A model generated the notes under the pieces. That model saw only the letters and a program-made list of their open reading frames with translations, was not told the DNA's origin and ran no database searches. This document shows, piece by piece, positions 1 through 9,629 of a stretch of DNA of 64,000 nucleotides. This DNA is from Mucilaginibacter terrenus (GTDB lineage: Bacteria; Bacteroidota; Bacteroidia; Sphingobacteriales; Sphingobacteriaceae): NCBI RefSeq assembly GCF_003432065.1, contig NZ_QWDE01000002.1, forward strand, positions 558,001 to 622,000, given 5' to 3'. The first letter of the stretch is position 1. Each line of letters opens with the position of its first letter. A program made the translations under genes and the position numbers.

Positions 1-324
1 GAGGTAGGCATAATCCTTATTCAACCCCTCAGACAGGTATTGCGAAAAATTCAGGTGGGTATCTGAAAGGTCGGTATAATGTATCTTTTCAATGATCAGG
101 GTCTTTATCCGTTCAACCATCTGGTCTTTTTCATTGTCAAGCAACTCAAAGCCCAATAATTTAAACTGCGAGGAGATCAGGCGCAGTTGTTCATTGTCGG
201 GCCCGGGCTGAACATCAGCGCTGCCCAAATTGACCACACCAACGTTCAATCCCATGTTCTCCAACTGTTGCCTGACTACCATGATGCAGCGGTCACAAAC
301 CATATTTTTAATATGCAGGATCAT
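1..324 (-). CDS. HMA-like/AraC-family transcriptional regulator, N-terminal part (cut by window edge)
   Basis: The first 108 residues are visible; the gene runs off the left edge. It opens with MILHIKNMVCDRCIMVV, which resembles a heavy-metal-associated (HMA) ferredoxin-like domain with a CxxC pair. In Bacteroidota this N-terminus is typically followed by an AraC-type helix-turn-helix domain; that part is not visible here, so the AraC call rests on family knowledge. The gene is last in a minus-strand run copA-chaperone-regulator, 23 bp after the chaperone, so it is probably co-transcribed and regulates its own operon in response to copper. The start is the first ATG after the chaperone stop. 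Confidence 0.75.
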   Translation of the reverse strand, partial: MILHIKNMVCDRCIMVVRQQLENMGLNVGVVNLGSADVQPGPDNEQLRLISSQFKLLGFELLDNEKDQMVERIKTLIIEKIHYTDLSDTHLNFSQYLSEGLNKDYAYL

Positions 325-347
325 ATGTTTATTTAACAAAAATACGG

Positions 348-560
348 TTAAATTTCCTCAGCGTTATAACCGTTGATTTTTAGTGCGCTGATAACGTCAT
401 TGGCAGTTAATCCATTATCCGATTTGACTGTAAGTATCTTATCCGGGTTGGTGGTGTCTACTTCCCATTTGGCTATACCTTCCAGATTATCTAAAGCCGG
501 GGTTACGGTTGCAATACAGCCACCGCATTTGATATTTGTTTTGAATTTTAAAGTTTCCAT
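348..560 (-). CDS. Copper chaperone, HMA domain (CopZ-like)
   Basis: A 70-residue single HMA domain. The metal loop reads NIKCGGCIATV, with the two cysteines of the CxxC motif near residues 12 and 15, and the C-terminus ends in the usual INGYNAEEI strand. Proteins of this size are cytoplasmic carriers that pass Cu(I) to a P1B-1 ATPase. It begins 18 bp after copA on the same strand and is followed by the HMA-AraC regulator, so it forms part of one copper operon. The methionine usually found before the first cysteine (MxCxxC) is replaced by isoleucine, a common variation in this phylum. Confidence 0.85.
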   Translation of the reverse strand: METLKFKTNIKCGGCIATVTPALDNLEGIAKWEVDTTNPDKILTVKSDNGLTANDVISALKINGYNAEEI

Positions 561-578
561 ATTTATTGATTTTAATAA

Positions 579-2813
579 TTAAAGATTAAGTTTTGTAAAT
601 TTCAGCCGCAGGCTATTACTGACCACCGATACAGAGCTTAAAGCCATTGCCGCACCGGCGATCATGGGGTTCAGCAAGAAACCATTGACGGGATATAATA
701 TACCGGCGGCAATAGGTATGCCGATCAGGTTATATATAAATGCCCAAAAGAGGTTTTGCTTTATCGTGCGCACGGTTAGTTTGGAAAGCCTTAATGCCTT
801 GGGTACCTGTTGAAGGTCTGACGAAACCAGGGTGATCTTGGCTACGTCCATTGCTATATCGGAACCTTTGCCCATCGCTATACTTACGTCAGCTTGTGCT
901 AAGGCCTGGCTGTCATTGATGCCGTCACCGATCATAGCTACAATTTTACCTTCACCCTGTAGTTTTTTAATAAAGTCCGCTTTATCTGATGGCATAGTGT
1001 CGGCCTGAAAATGGTCAATCCCCGCTTCTTTGGCAATTGCCGCTGCGGTTTGCGCGTTATCGCCGGTCAACATATAAACGGCAATCCCCTGTCTTTTTAA
1101 CTGGCTTACGGCTACTGCTGAGCCTGTTTTGATTGGGTCGGCTATGGCTGCAATGGCTAATACTTGCGTTTGATCGGCAAAGTAAATCACCGTTTTTGCC
1201 TGGTTTAAATAGGTGCTGACAGGCGCCTTTAACTCTTCCGGTACGGATATGTTTCTTTCCCCGATCAGTTTATGGCTTCCGGCAAAGTAATGCCGGTCCT
1301 CGAAATTCGCTTCGACGCCCCGCCCGGTTAAACTATTAAAAGAATTTACTTTTACTGAAACGTTTTTGCAGGGTTTAAGGTGGGCTACGATTGCCTCAGC
1401 CAAAGGATGTTCAGATTGCTGTTCCATCGCTAAAAATAATCCCTGTAATTGACCTTGATCATTTGGAAGGGACTTTGCCCAAAGCAGATCAGTAACTACG
1501 GGCTTCCCCTGTGTTATCGTGCCGGTTTTATCCAATACGACTGCGTTAACGCTATGTCCTAATTCCAATCCTTCCGCATCTTTAATTAAAATGCCGTTTT
1601 CGGCTCCTTTGCCAATACCCACCATAATGGCGGTTGGAGTAGCCAAACCCAAAGAACAGGGACAGGCAATCACCAGTACCGTAACCAGCGCCAGTAAGCC
1701 TTGTGTTAAGGCATGTTGCCCGCCAAATACCAGCCAGGCACCCAAGCTTAATAAAGCGATCAGCATGACGATAGGAACAAAAATGCCTGCGATCTTATCC
1801 ACCAATTTTTGGACGGGTGCCTTAGAGCCTTGCGCATCCTGCACCAATTGAATGATCTGGGCCAGCAAGGTTTCGCCGCCAACTTTTTCTGCCGTAAACC
1901 GGAAACTTCCCTTTTGGTTTAAGGTACCGGTAAAAACAGAATCGCCTGCTTTTTTCTCTACAGCGACAGGCTCCCCTGTGATCATGCTTTCATCCACAAA
2001 AGAGTTACCTTCATCAACTATGCCGTCAACCGGGATCTTTTCACCTGGCCGAACCAACAGGCGGTCGCCGATCTGCACATCTGCAATAGCTGTTTCTTTT
2101 TCACCTACTGCAGTGATAAGCAACACTGTTTTTGGTTGCAGGCCGATCAGTTTTCTAATGGCGGATGAGGTATTGGATTTAGCCTTTTCTTCTAATAATT
2201 TCCCCAGCATAATAAAAACGATCACGACCGAAGCCGCCTCGTAATAAACATGCGGTTGCAAGCCCCGGCGATGCCAGAACTCAGGGAACAAAGTATTGAA
2301 TACGCTGAATACAAAGGCGATGCCGGTACTCATGGCGACCAGTGTATCCATATTCGTACGGCCATGCCTGGCCTGCTTCCAGGCGTTGATAAAAAAGTTT
2401 TTGCCCGCTATAAAAAGTACCGGGGCGGTTAATGCCATCATGATATAATTGGCATAAGGCATGTCCATAAAGACCATCCCGATCAGTACCACTGGAATAG
2501 TTAAAATAATGGCCCAGGTCATATTTCGCTTCAACTGCCGGTAATGAGTTTGCTGCGCTTCCGCTTGTTTTTCTTTGCCATTAACTGTATCGATGATGAG
2601 GTCATAGCCGATTGATTGAACGGATTGTTGTAAACCGGAAGCCTGAATAATTTCGGGATGAAAGGCAACTTTAACGGATTGCGTAGCATAGTTCACCTCG
2701 GCCTTTTCAACGCCCTTTTGGGTGCCGATCATCGATTCTACACTGGATGCGCAGGCGGCGCAGGTCATACCGGTAACTGGGAACGTAAGAGTTTGTAATT
2801 GTATTGCTGCCAT
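579..2813 (-). CDS. copA: Cu(I)-exporting P1B-1-type ATPase
   Basis: A 744-residue inner-membrane pump. Domains in order: N-terminal HMA domain with [12 protein letters not shown] (about residues 15-26); four membrane helices; actuator domain with TGEP; the CPC metal-site helix ([13 protein letters not shown]); phosphorylation motif DKTGTITQG; nucleotide-binding SEHPLAEAI; hinge [10 protein letters not shown]; and two last helices containing YN and MxxSS. CPC + YN + MxxSS is the signature of the Cu(I)/Ag(I) subgroup. It is the first gene of the operon with the chaperone and the HMA-AraC regulator, and has a candidate activator-dependent promoter directly upstream. No defect is visible. Confidence 0.95.
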   Translation of the reverse strand: MAAIQLQTLTFPVTGMTCAACASSVESMIGTQKGVEKAEVNYATQSVKVAFHPEIIQASGLQQSVQSIGYDLIIDTVNGKEKQAEAQQTHYRQLKRNMTWAIILTIPVVLIGMVFMDMPYANYIMMALTAPVLFIAGKNFFINAWKQARHGRTNMDTLVAMSTGIAFVFSVFNTLFPEFWHRRGLQPHVYYEAASVVIVFIMLGKLLEEKAKSNTSSAIRKLIGLQPKTVLLITAVGEKETAIADVQIGDRLLVRPGEKIPVDGIVDEGNSFVDESMITGEPVAVEKKAGDSVFTGTLNQKGSFRFTAEKVGGETLLAQIIQLVQDAQGSKAPVQKLVDKIAGIFVPIVMLIALLSLGAWLVFGGQHALTQGLLALVTVLVIACPCSLGLATPTAIMVGIGKGAENGILIKDAEGLELGHSVNAVVLDKTGTITQGKPVVTDLLWAKSLPNDQGQLQGLFLAMEQQSEHPLAEAIVAHLKPCKNVSVKVNSFNSLTGRGVEANFEDRHYFAGSHKLIGERNISVPEELKAPVSTYLNQAKTVIYFADQTQVLAIAAIADPIKTGSAVAVSQLKRQGIAVYMLTGDNAQTAAAIAKEAGIDHFQADTMPSDKADFIKKLQGEGKIVAMIGDGINDSQALAQADVSIAMGKGSDIAMDVAKITLVSSDLQQVPKALRLSKLTVRTIKQNLFWAFIYNLIGIPIAAGILYPVNGFLLNPMIAGAAMALSSVSVVSNSLRLKFTKLNL

Positions 2814-2831
2814 GTCTTTTGTTTAACAGCA

Positions 2832-2891
2832 CAAATTTATACTGGGTTCAGGTTTTGAATTTTACAGGATTCTGCCTAAAATTTACAGAAT
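2832..2891 (-). promoter_or_regulatory. copA promoter with AraC-style direct-repeat operator
   Basis: Read on the minus strand, a -7 element TAAATTTG (2832-2839) lies 18 bp before the copA ATG and fits the Bacteroidota TAnnTTTG consensus. No good TTTG -33 box is present. Instead two direct repeats, ATTCTGTAAA (2882-2891) and ATCCTGTAAA (2861-2870), start 21 bp apart, and the nearer one overlaps the -33 position. Two half-sites two helical turns apart next to a weak -33 box is how AraC-type activators commonly bind. The likely binder is the HMA-AraC regulator at the end of the operon; this is inferred. Confidence 0.55.
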
Positions 2892-2994
2892 ACCGTATAA
2901 TTCATTCCAACAAATCTTGAAATAATTTCCTATTATTGAATATTAGTTGATAGTATCACTTAATGTCTAAACACACGATTTCAACCTTTACGTT

Positions 2995-3714
2995 ATGGAC
3001 AATTATTTCCTTGTTAAAAAACCTTACGCCGTAAATGAGAAAAAACGCTCCGCGTTAATTGAGTTTGTTAATAAAGGACTGCGTTTCATGCAAACGGGCT
3101 ACCAGGTAAAGCAGCTCGATACCAATATAGATATGAATACGCCCGAGCAGCGGATCAACTATTACCACTTGCTGGATTCGGTCATTTTTAACGGGGTTCC
3201 CGGTGACGTGGTAGAATTGGGGTGTTTCACCGGACAATGTGCGCTCATTTTTCAAAAGGTGATCGAGTTAAATGCCTCTGATAAGCAATTGCACCTTTAC
3301 GATAGCTTTTTCGCCTCCTTCAAGGTCAAGGGAAGTGTTGAAGAAGAACTAAAGGCCAATTTTAACAAGGCGAAGCTAAAACAGCCGATTGTGCATAAGG
3401 GGGATTTTAAAACAACCCTGCCGGATGAATTGCCCGCTGAAATAGCGTTTGTGCACATCGACTGCGGTTTCGGCGGTGATAAAATCGAGCACAAGGCTGT
3501 GATGCTGCATTGTTTTGAAAGCATCTATCCCCGTATGCCGAAAAATTCGGTTTGTATCATGATGGATTATTTTGATGCTTCCACCGGAGTTGAAGGCCTC
3601 GATATTAACCCCGGTGTTAAAATGGCGTATGATGAATTTTTTGCGGATAAACCGGAAAAAATTGTTTGTCTTTGGGGTAACCAATATAACCATGCTTATT
3701 TTCGCAAGGTTTAG
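2995..3714 (+). CDS. TylF/MycF-type SAM-dependent methyltransferase
   Basis: A 239-residue protein with a class I methyltransferase core. The SAM-binding motif is GDVVELGCFTGQCALI (about residues 73-88). The metal-site region resembles the TylF/macrocin O-methyltransferase family: FVHIDCGFG, later CIMMDYFD near residue 190. Such enzymes methylate sugar hydroxyls or related small molecules, but the substrate cannot be told here. It starts 181 bp from copA in the opposite direction and ends 3 bp from the convergent BNR-repeat gene, so it is a one-gene unit. No biosynthetic partner genes are near it, which is unusual for a TylF-type enzyme. Confidence 0.75.
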   Translation: MDNYFLVKKPYAVNEKKRSALIEFVNKGLRFMQTGYQVKQLDTNIDMNTPEQRINYYHLLDSVIFNGVPGDVVELGCFTGQCALIFQKVIELNASDKQLHLYDSFFASFKVKGSVEEELKANFNKAKLKQPIVHKGDFKTTLPDELPAEIAFVHIDCGFGGDKIEHKAVMLHCFESIYPRMPKNSVCIMMDYFDASTGVEGLDINPGVKMAYDEFFADKPEKIVCLWGNQYNHAYFRKV

Positions 3715-3717
3715 TTT

Positions 3718-4767
3718 TTAAATTTTTCGGAACCTGATCTGGTTGTTCTGTTCCCATACGAAAAGATTGCCGGTCGCGCTCAACTGCACCGCTTTCACAT
3801 AGCCGCCGGTCCCGACCATCCTTGGTGTTTTTTGAGGGAAAGCGATCACATTCAGCGTATCACCTGTTTGATAAGTAATCAGTGGATTTTGTCCGTTACC
3901 GGCAATACTACAGGTCCTTCCCCTGGCCAGATAGGTTTCCGGCTTGCCGGGAGTTGCATAATAAATATTGCCTTTCCGTTGCCATACTGTCTGTACCGCG
4001 CTGGCCGGACTGATCCGCAGTCCCCCGCCATCCATCGGGCAGCCGTTCAGTTTCCAGGTATCCATGCCCATCTTTTCCGCTGCCCCGAAGGTTCGCCCCA
4101 TGTCGGACGAACGGCTTACATACAGGTCGCGCGAACCGTTCAGCCAGTTGCGGAACATGATAGCAACCGAAGAACCCTGCACTGCTATGCTGGGTTTACA
4201 GCACTCACAAACGTGCTGGTCGGGTGATTGGTAGGCCATAGTATTTTTAATCCATTTGGCATTACTGCCTGATAAGGATGAAAAATAGATCTGGTTATGA
4301 TTGCCGGTGCGGATGTCCAGCCATGCCGCATAAAAATGATCCTGATCGTCAGCGGCAATACTCATTAATCCCTCGGGAGCTGACCCACGCTGATCGTTGA
4401 GGATGCCCATGCTCTTCCAAATACCGGTAGCATGAGCAAGGCGATACCAGTGGATATTGCCGAATTTATCCATAGCGGTGATCACAGAAAAGCTTTTTGA
4501 ACTTGCCAGTTGTGGGCCCCTGGCCATACCTAAGTGCATTTCGGGTAATTTGGCAACGAGTGCCGGGTTGCTGAACGATACGCCATGATCTGTTGAGGCA
4601 ACACAAAATATCTGATCGGCAGATCCGAATATTACCCTAATTATCCCTTTGGTATCTATACTTACTTGTGGTTGCTGTCCCTCACCGATCAAATTCCGGT
4701 CGTCTGACAGTGAACTTAACGTTAGTAACATTGTAAGTGATAGTACAAAAAAACCTATTCCTCTCAT
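3718..4767 (-). CDS. Exported BNR/Asp-box (sialidase-fold) protein with CxCC motif
   Basis: A 349-residue protein with an N-terminal signal peptide (hydrophobic residues about 4-20). It has Asp-box motifs of the SxDxGxxF type, STDHGVSF and SSDMGRTF, which mark blades of a sialidase-like beta-propeller. Catalytic residues of true sialidases (arginine triad, nucleophile Tyr) could not be assigned by eye, so enzyme activity is doubtful. A cysteine cluster HVCECCKPS sits near residue 187, an arrangement fit for copper or another soft metal. With the copper operon nearby, a role in periplasmic metal binding is possible but inferred. It lies convergent to the TylF-type gene and has its own upstream region. 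Confidence 0.65.
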   Translation of the reverse strand: MRGIGFFVLSLTMLLTLSSLSDDRNLIGEGQQPQVSIDTKGIIRVIFGSADQIFCVASTDHGVSFSNPALVAKLPEMHLGMARGPQLASSKSFSVITAMDKFGNIHWYRLAHATGIWKSMGILNDQRGSAPEGLMSIAADDQDHFYAAWLDIRTGNHNQIYFSSLSGSNAKWIKNTMAYQSPDQHVCECCKPSIAVQGSSVAIMFRNWLNGSRDLYVSRSSDMGRTFGAAEKMGMDTWKLNGCPMDGGGLRISPASAVQTVWQRKGNIYYATPGKPETYLARGRTCSIAGNGQNPLITYQTGDTLNVIAFPQKTPRMVGTGGYVKAVQLSATGNLFVWEQNNQIRFRKI

Positions 4768-4923
4768 TTTACTAATATATAAATTTTGGAAAGTTACTAT
4801 ATCAGACCTTAACGATGTAAATCAAAGTTAAGTGCCGGGGACAGAAATGTTTCCGTGTTTTTAACACCAAAGAATAACGATAATGCTTAAAAAGAACATA
4901 CAGAAGGAACGCCTGCAGGGTTG

Positions 4924-5081
4924 CAGGTTTTGTTAGATCAGGAATTAGAGGCGAATGCGTTTTGCAAGCTTGTCTAAATCCTATAAGCAAGGTTATTGAT
5001 TGGATAGGTTCAGCTAAACGGGATGATACCCGGAAAGTGAGACCCGATAAAGCGATGATCATGTTACTTAATAAACAGTAA
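4924..5081 (+). pseudogene. Relic of YdeI/OmpD-associated (OmdA-like) gene, 3' end
   Basis: Two adjacent frames together read VLLDQELEANAFCKLV and then SKVIDWIGSAKRDDTRK...MLLNKQ-stop. The second part matches the C-terminal signature of the OmdA/YdeI family (a Trp-Ile-x-x-Ala-Lys-Arg-x-x-Thr-Arg segment before a final short helix). An in-frame TAA at 4975-4977 and a frame change separate the two parts, and no start codon or N-terminal half is found upstream. It is a decayed leftover between intact cargo genes. The family match is by eye. Confidence 0.5.
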
Positions 5082-5085
5082 ACGC

Positions 5086-6333
5086 TTAAGACTTAATTTT
5101 AGTTTGCTTTTTCATTAAGAATAGCGCTATTCCTAAAAGCAGCATAGAGATCAGCCCGCCGTATAAAAAATCTTTACCGGCATAACGGCTGCCCAAAAAT
5201 CCGGCTATCGGATAAGCGATGGCCCACCATAAATGAGAAAAAGCAAAATGCGAACCATAAACTTTGCCCTGTTCGTTTTCGGCAATGTTTTCACCGATCA
5301 ACGTTTCCGAAGGCATTTCCGCCAGGCTTTGCCCTAAACCCGCAAAAAGCCACAATATCAACATCACGGGATATGCTACGAAATTCGTAATGGAAATAGT
5401 GACCGACAATACCAGGGCACCGGCTATCAAAGATAAACGCCGGGACTTCGTTTTATCCAGGCTACCGGCGACAAATGCAGCTATACTGGCACCGATACCA
5501 AATGCAGCCATCACCCAGCCATAATGCTTATCATCTAAATGAAATGCGCTTTTAATGTGACCGACGGTATTGACCAGTATCTGCGCACCGGCTATGGCGG
5601 AGACAAATTCGATAAAGAGTGCGAACCGGATCAACGGACTTTTAAATAATAGTTTAACCCCTTTGACCGCGTCATGCCAGGCCGTAAAAGTTTTTTCATT
5701 TTTCTTTACAGCATGTTGTAATTTATTAGTGGGAAGCAGCAATATCAAAACAGCGGCCAGCACAAAGGACGCCGCATCGATAAAAAAGATCTGCCTTGCG
5801 CCGAACCACACAGCCAGTATCCCGGCTAAACCCGGCCCTAAGACACCTAATATTTGAAAAGTTGCCGTAGACAAGCCTACCGCCTGCCTGTAGTGCGCAT
5901 GGTCTACCACCTGCGGTATTACAGCGCGGTAAGTGGGCGTAAAAAAGGCATTAAATATGTTGAGCAAAAAGACAAGCGCATAGATCTGCCATTCCTGGGT
6001 AACAAAAGGCAAACAGGCGACAATCGCCATTCGGATAAAATGAGTAGTATATAAAATGGTTTTACGGCTCACACGATCAGCAAGCACACCGGCAAAAGGA
6101 GAAAAGAGAATGAATGCGGTAACCCGAAGGGTCAAAGCCGTTGCTAAAATAATGGCCGAACGCTCCCGGCCAAACTGGTAGGATAACAAGGCCAGGCCAA
6201 CCCAGGTAAAAGCGTCCCCCAGCAGGCTGATAGATTCTGCGAAATATAATAAAGAGAAAAGACGGTTCTTTAAGACCTGAAAGGAATCTTTTAATGCGTT
6301 GAAGAATGATACTGACGCTGCCTTTTTATTCAT
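5086..6333 (-). CDS. MFS exporter (12-helix, MFS_3/enterobactin-exporter type)
   Basis: A 415-residue inner-membrane protein with about twelve hydrophobic segments. The loop after helix 2 reads GVLADRVSRKTILYTTHF, the MFS motif A (GxLaDrxxRkxxl). Helix 5 contains GVLGPGLAGIL, the antiporter-type motif C of drug exporters, and the C-terminus is basic (KKQTKIKS). The substrate is not predictable from sequence. The gene is 44 bp downstream of the rhodanese-like gene on the same strand, so the two are probably co-transcribed. No pairing with a regulator is visible. Confidence 0.8.
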   Translation of the reverse strand: MNKKAASVSFFNALKDSFQVLKNRLFSLLYFAESISLLGDAFTWVGLALLSYQFGRERSAIILATALTLRVTAFILFSPFAGVLADRVSRKTILYTTHFIRMAIVACLPFVTQEWQIYALVFLLNIFNAFFTPTYRAVIPQVVDHAHYRQAVGLSTATFQILGVLGPGLAGILAVWFGARQIFFIDAASFVLAAVLILLLPTNKLQHAVKKNEKTFTAWHDAVKGVKLLFKSPLIRFALFIEFVSAIAGAQILVNTVGHIKSAFHLDDKHYGWVMAAFGIGASIAAFVAGSLDKTKSRRLSLIAGALVLSVTISITNFVAYPVMLILWLFAGLGQSLAEMPSETLIGENIAENEQGKVYGSHFAFSHLWWAIAYPIAGFLGSRYAGKDFLYGGLISMLLLGIALFLMKKQTKIKS

Positions 6334-6377
6334 TATTCTAATAAGATATGCATCTGATCTGCCTAAGTAAATTCCGA

Positions 6378-6854
6378 TCAGCTTCCTGCCAATGGGTAAC
6401 CTTTAGCAACCCAATTGGTTTGCAGGTTGACAGGCAGGTTTAATAATTCAACATGTGTAAACCCCATTTTTTTCATTTCCAGGAAAGCGGGCCTGATGTT
6501 AGGACATTTGCTAAACGGGCAGCAACCGCAATAAACCACGATGACCGTGTTTTTAGGCAGCGCGGCAACGGTCTTTCTCAGCAACTTCATATTTTCATCT
6601 TTGCTAACCGCGCCGATGTGTTTGGCTCCTTTTATATCTTCGACCGCGCCGATATTTAATATCATTGGCCATTTAGCCGGGGGCTCCTTTAAGTTAGCGG
6701 CTAAAACGGCAGGCGCTATTAACTCACTGTCCTTCCAGGGATAATTATTCAGGATAGATGGCACTGCTACGGGGGATGTTTGCGCTGTAGTTTCGGAAGG
6801 CCATAACCCGGCAATGAGCAGGCTGCAAATTGTTATTAGTATTTTATTTTTCAT
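6378..6854 (-). CDS. Exported rhodanese-like protein, Cys-rich active-site loop
   Basis: A 158-residue protein with a clear signal peptide (MKNKILITICSLLIAG..., cleavage after TTAQ-type site near residue 25). The rest has the rhodanese-domain layout: WPMILNIG strand, then VIVVYCGCCPFSKCPN, where the first cysteine sits in the usual rhodanese position but three further cysteines follow. The C-terminus GFTHVELLNLPVNL...KGYPL fits a rhodanese end. A periplasmic location and four clustered cysteines suggest metal or sulfur-transfer chemistry. I chose the ATG at 6854 because the longer frame to 7010 would add 52 residues before the signal peptide and overlap the divergent methyltransferase gene. 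Confidence 0.7.
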   Translation of the reverse strand: MKNKILITICSLLIAGLWPSETTAQTSPVAVPSILNNYPWKDSELIAPAVLAANLKEPPAKWPMILNIGAVEDIKGAKHIGAVSKDENMKLLRKTVAALPKNTVIVVYCGCCPFSKCPNIRPAFLEMKKMGFTHVELLNLPVNLQTNWVAKGYPLAGS

Positions 6855-6902
6855 TTGATGATAATAATATAGACCTTTAAACTGTAAATATGTGGTTAAT
6901 CC

Positions 6903-7523
6903 ATGAAAGATAGTCAAAAAGCGCACTGGGATGATGTTTATACCAACAAAACTCCCGATCAGGTTAGCTGGACGCAAGCTGTCCCGCGAACATCCCTGGA
7001 TTTCATTCACGGGTTTCAGTTATCTAAAAATGCCAGCATCATTGACATTGGTGGTGGGGACAGTAACCTGGTGGATTTTCTTTTACAGGAGGGCTTTGTC
7101 AATATCACCGTGCTGGACATATCAGCCGCCGCCATACAAAAAGCCAAAGCCAGGTTAGGTGCTAAAAGCGAACTGGTTAAATGGGTGGTATCTGACATTA
7201 CCGAATTTAAAACGAATGAGCATTTTGACTTATGGCATGATCGGGCGACTTTTCATTTCCTGACCAGTAAAAGCCAGATCGCAGCTTACCTGCAAATCGC
7301 GGGCAGGGCGATCAATAATTATATGGTGGTTGGCACCTTTTCTGAAAACGGCCCGGATAAATGCAGCGGCCTGCCGATCAAACAATATACGGAAGTCCAA
7401 TTGCAAAGCCAGTTAAAAAAAGATTTTGAAAAGATCCGGTGTATCAGTGAAGACCATATCACCCCCTTTCAAACCAGGCAAAACTTCCTGTTCTGTAGTT
7501 TTAAAAAGCAAAGTATCAATTAA
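6903..7523 (+). CDS. Class I SAM-dependent methyltransferase
   Basis: A 206-residue protein with SAM-binding motif I ASIIDIGGGDSNLVDFLL (about residues 43-60), the acidic residue after beta-2 (ITVLDIS), and FDLWHDRATFHFL for motifs II/III. It resembles Methyltransf_25/11-type small-molecule methyltransferases that begin HWDDVYTNKTPDQVSWTQ. In mobile regions such enzymes are often found near metal or metalloid resistance genes, but the substrate is unknown. It is divergent from the rhodanese-like gene (48 bp between starts) and ends 3 bp from the convergent selD. Confidence 0.75.
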   Translation: MKDSQKAHWDDVYTNKTPDQVSWTQAVPRTSLDFIHGFQLSKNASIIDIGGGDSNLVDFLLQEGFVNITVLDISAAAIQKAKARLGAKSELVKWVVSDITEFKTNEHFDLWHDRATFHFLTSKSQIAAYLQIAGRAINNYMVVGTFSENGPDKCSGLPIKQYTEVQLQSQLKKDFEKIRCISEDHITPFQTRQNFLFCSFKKQSIN

Positions 7524-7526
7524 ACA

Positions 7527-8567
7527 TCAAATCACCGTTATCAGCGCATCGTTGCCCGGCACCTTTAGCCAGCCGATAGGTGCTAAACTGTGTCCAAGGC
7601 TTTGTAGTTTTGCTTCAAAAGCCGCCGCACCTTCTTCGGCAACGGCTACCAGCAGGCCGCCACTTGTTTGCGGGTCGGCCAGTATATATTGCTGTTCTGC
7701 GGTTAGCGGCCCTATCTTACTCCCATAACTGCTCCAATTACGGCCGGTACCACCTGGAAAGCATTTTTGTTCGAGGTAACCTGCTAAAGAAGGGATCACC
7801 GCCACTTTATCAAATTCGATCACTGCCGACAAGCCGCTGCCTTCACACATTTCAGAAAGGTGCCCCAGCAAACCAAAACCGGTTACATCCGTCATGGCCT
7901 TTACATCATCCATCTTCCCGAATACTTCGCCCAGCTTGTTTAATGTGGTCATACTCTTTAGTGCAATAGCTGCATCTTCCGGTAATAATACGCCTCTTTT
8001 TTGAGCCGTTGACAAAATGCCAACTCCTAAAGCTTTGGTAAGATATAATTTACAACCGGGGGTTGCCGTGGAGTTTTGCTTCAATTGCGGGATATTAACG
8101 ACACCGTTTACTGACAGGCCGAATACCGGCTCGGGGCAATCAATGCTATGGCCACCTGCTAAGGTAATACCGGCTTCGGCGCAGACGGCCCGGGAACCTT
8201 CTAAAACTTTTTGAGCTACTTCAGGTGGAAGTTTATCAATCGGCCATCCTAAAATAGCAATCGCTAAAACCGGTTTACCGCCCATCGCATAAACATCGCT
8301 GATGGCATTAGCAGAAGCGATACGCCCGAAATCGTACGCATCATCAACAATCGGCATAAAAAAGTCGGTAGTAGAGATCAAAGCGGTGCCGTTCCCAAGG
8401 TCTAACACTGCAGCATCGTCCCTTTTATCATTGCCAACCAGCAAATTCGGATCGGTAACCGAGGCGATATTACTATGCAGTATTTTATCTAAAATGGCAG
8501 GGCTGATCTTACAGCCACAACCCGCGCCGTGGGAATATTGAGTAAGTTTTATTGATGTCGTATCCAT
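7527..8567 (-). CDS. selD: Selenide, water dikinase
   Basis: A 346-residue enzyme making selenophosphate from selenide and ATP. The N-terminal catalytic loop [16 protein letters not shown] places Cys17 and Lys20 exactly as in E. coli SelD, so the enzyme uses cysteine, not selenocysteine. Glycine-rich ATP-binding segments follow ([23 protein letters not shown]). Its ATG shares one base with the selU stop codon (TAATG), so the two are translated together. No selA, selB or tRNA-Sec is seen in the window; the selenophosphate is most simply used by the adjacent SelU. Confidence 0.93.
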   Translation of the reverse strand: MDTTSIKLTQYSHGAGCGCKISPAILDKILHSNIASVTDPNLLVGNDKRDDAAVLDLGNGTALISTTDFFMPIVDDAYDFGRIASANAISDVYAMGGKPVLAIAILGWPIDKLPPEVAQKVLEGSRAVCAEAGITLAGGHSIDCPEPVFGLSVNGVVNIPQLKQNSTATPGCKLYLTKALGVGILSTAQKRGVLLPEDAAIALKSMTTLNKLGEVFGKMDDVKAMTDVTGFGLLGHLSEMCEGSGLSAVIEFDKVAVIPSLAGYLEQKCFPGGTGRNWSSYGSKIGPLTAEQQYILADPQTSGGLLVAVAEEGAAAFEAKLQSLGHSLAPIGWLKVPGNDALITVI

Positions 8568-9601
8568 TATTTAGCTGGCGCGTTGATTGTGAAATTTAAT
8601 ACATTATTAGCCTGTGTGGCTATATCTGTATCATCAAGCTCAAGTGATGATACTTTGGAAATATCCCTTTTGCTCAAACCGGTCCGGTAGGTTTTATCAT
8701 AATAGACCAACACGATTTTTACGAAATCTTTTATACGCCCCTCCATAATGGCCTCTATAGCGTATTTGGTTTGCTCCGGGCCAAGCCGTTTTCGGATACG
8801 TTCCGTGGATTCCATCAGAAAATCCTTATCTAAAGACCCGTATTCAGCAGCCAGGGAATTAACACGTCGCTGTACATCCACTTTAATATCAATTATCGCT
8901 GCATCCCGCATCTGATGCCAGAACGGGTTGGGTATAGACCGTTTACCAATAGTAAGGCTTTCATCTTCCACCCATACCTTTTTCTTTTTATCAATGTCTT
9001 TTAATTTCCCGGCCAGGTTGTTTTCAAACTGCTCCTGAGTAGGCTGTATCAGCTTATTCATACTGCCATAAGATGAACCCTGGTGTTGTGCAAGGTCTTC
9101 CAGGTCAATTACCTGCTCCCCTGTAACGCTAAGTTGTTGCAATAATTTTGTTTTACCTGATCCGGTCATGCCTCCAAGTATCTGAATCTTGTAGGGCTGT
9201 TCAAATTGCTGATGCACCCAGCCCCTATATTTTTTGTAGCCACCTTGTATCAAAAATACTTCAAAGCCGTACAAACCGAGTGCCCATGCCATAGCCCCGC
9301 TGCGCATACCACCACGCCAGCAGTGAACACCTATTCTTTTGTCAGGTGCAATAATCAAAGCTTCCTTAATAAAGGAAGACCATTTAGAACCGGTTAAGTC
9401 AAAGCCCAACAGTATTGCTTCTTCACGCCCGACCTGCTTGTAAGTCGTGCCTACCCTGACCCGATCTTCATTACTGAACAACGGCACGTTGAATGCGCCC
9501 GGCACATGGCCCTGTTCATACTCCGCCGGTGTACGAACATCGATCAAAGGAACGATGTCATGGAGATGCAGGAAATCATTGATTAAAATCGGCTTGGTCA
9601 T
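8567..9601 (-). CDS. mnmH: tRNA 2-selenouridine synthase
   Basis: A 344-residue protein (SelU, also called MnmH or YbbB). The N-terminal rhodanese domain has the active-site loop [12 protein letters not shown] near residue 93. It is followed by a P-loop [12 protein letters not shown] near residue 145 and the C-terminal helical part. It converts 2-thiouridine at the wobble base of certain tRNAs to 2-selenouridine, via geranylation, using selenophosphate from SelD. It is the first gene of the selU-selD pair; a strong hairpin lies 29 bp upstream of the start. The length is normal for the family. Confidence 0.92.
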   Translation of the reverse strand: MTKPILINDFLHLHDIVPLIDVRTPAEYEQGHVPGAFNVPLFSNEDRVRVGTTYKQVGREEAILLGFDLTGSKWSSFIKEALIIAPDKRIGVHCWRGGMRSGAMAWALGLYGFEVFLIQGGYKKYRGWVHQQFEQPYKIQILGGMTGSGKTKLLQQLSVTGEQVIDLEDLAQHQGSSYGSMNKLIQPTQEQFENNLAGKLKDIDKKKKVWVEDESLTIGKRSIPNPFWHQMRDAAIIDIKVDVQRRVNSLAAEYGSLDKDFLMESTERIRKRLGPEQTKYAIEAIMEGRIKDFVKIVLVYYDKTYRTGLSKRDISKVSSLELDDTDIATQANNVLNFTINAPAK

Positions 9602-9629
9602 TTAGGCAAAGATACATTACAATTCAAAT

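Noticed and set aside
7527..9601. Selenocysteine incorporation system
   Set aside because: SelD uses cysteine at position 17, and no selA, selB, tRNA-Sec or in-frame TGA with a hairpin was found; only the selenouridine branch is supported.
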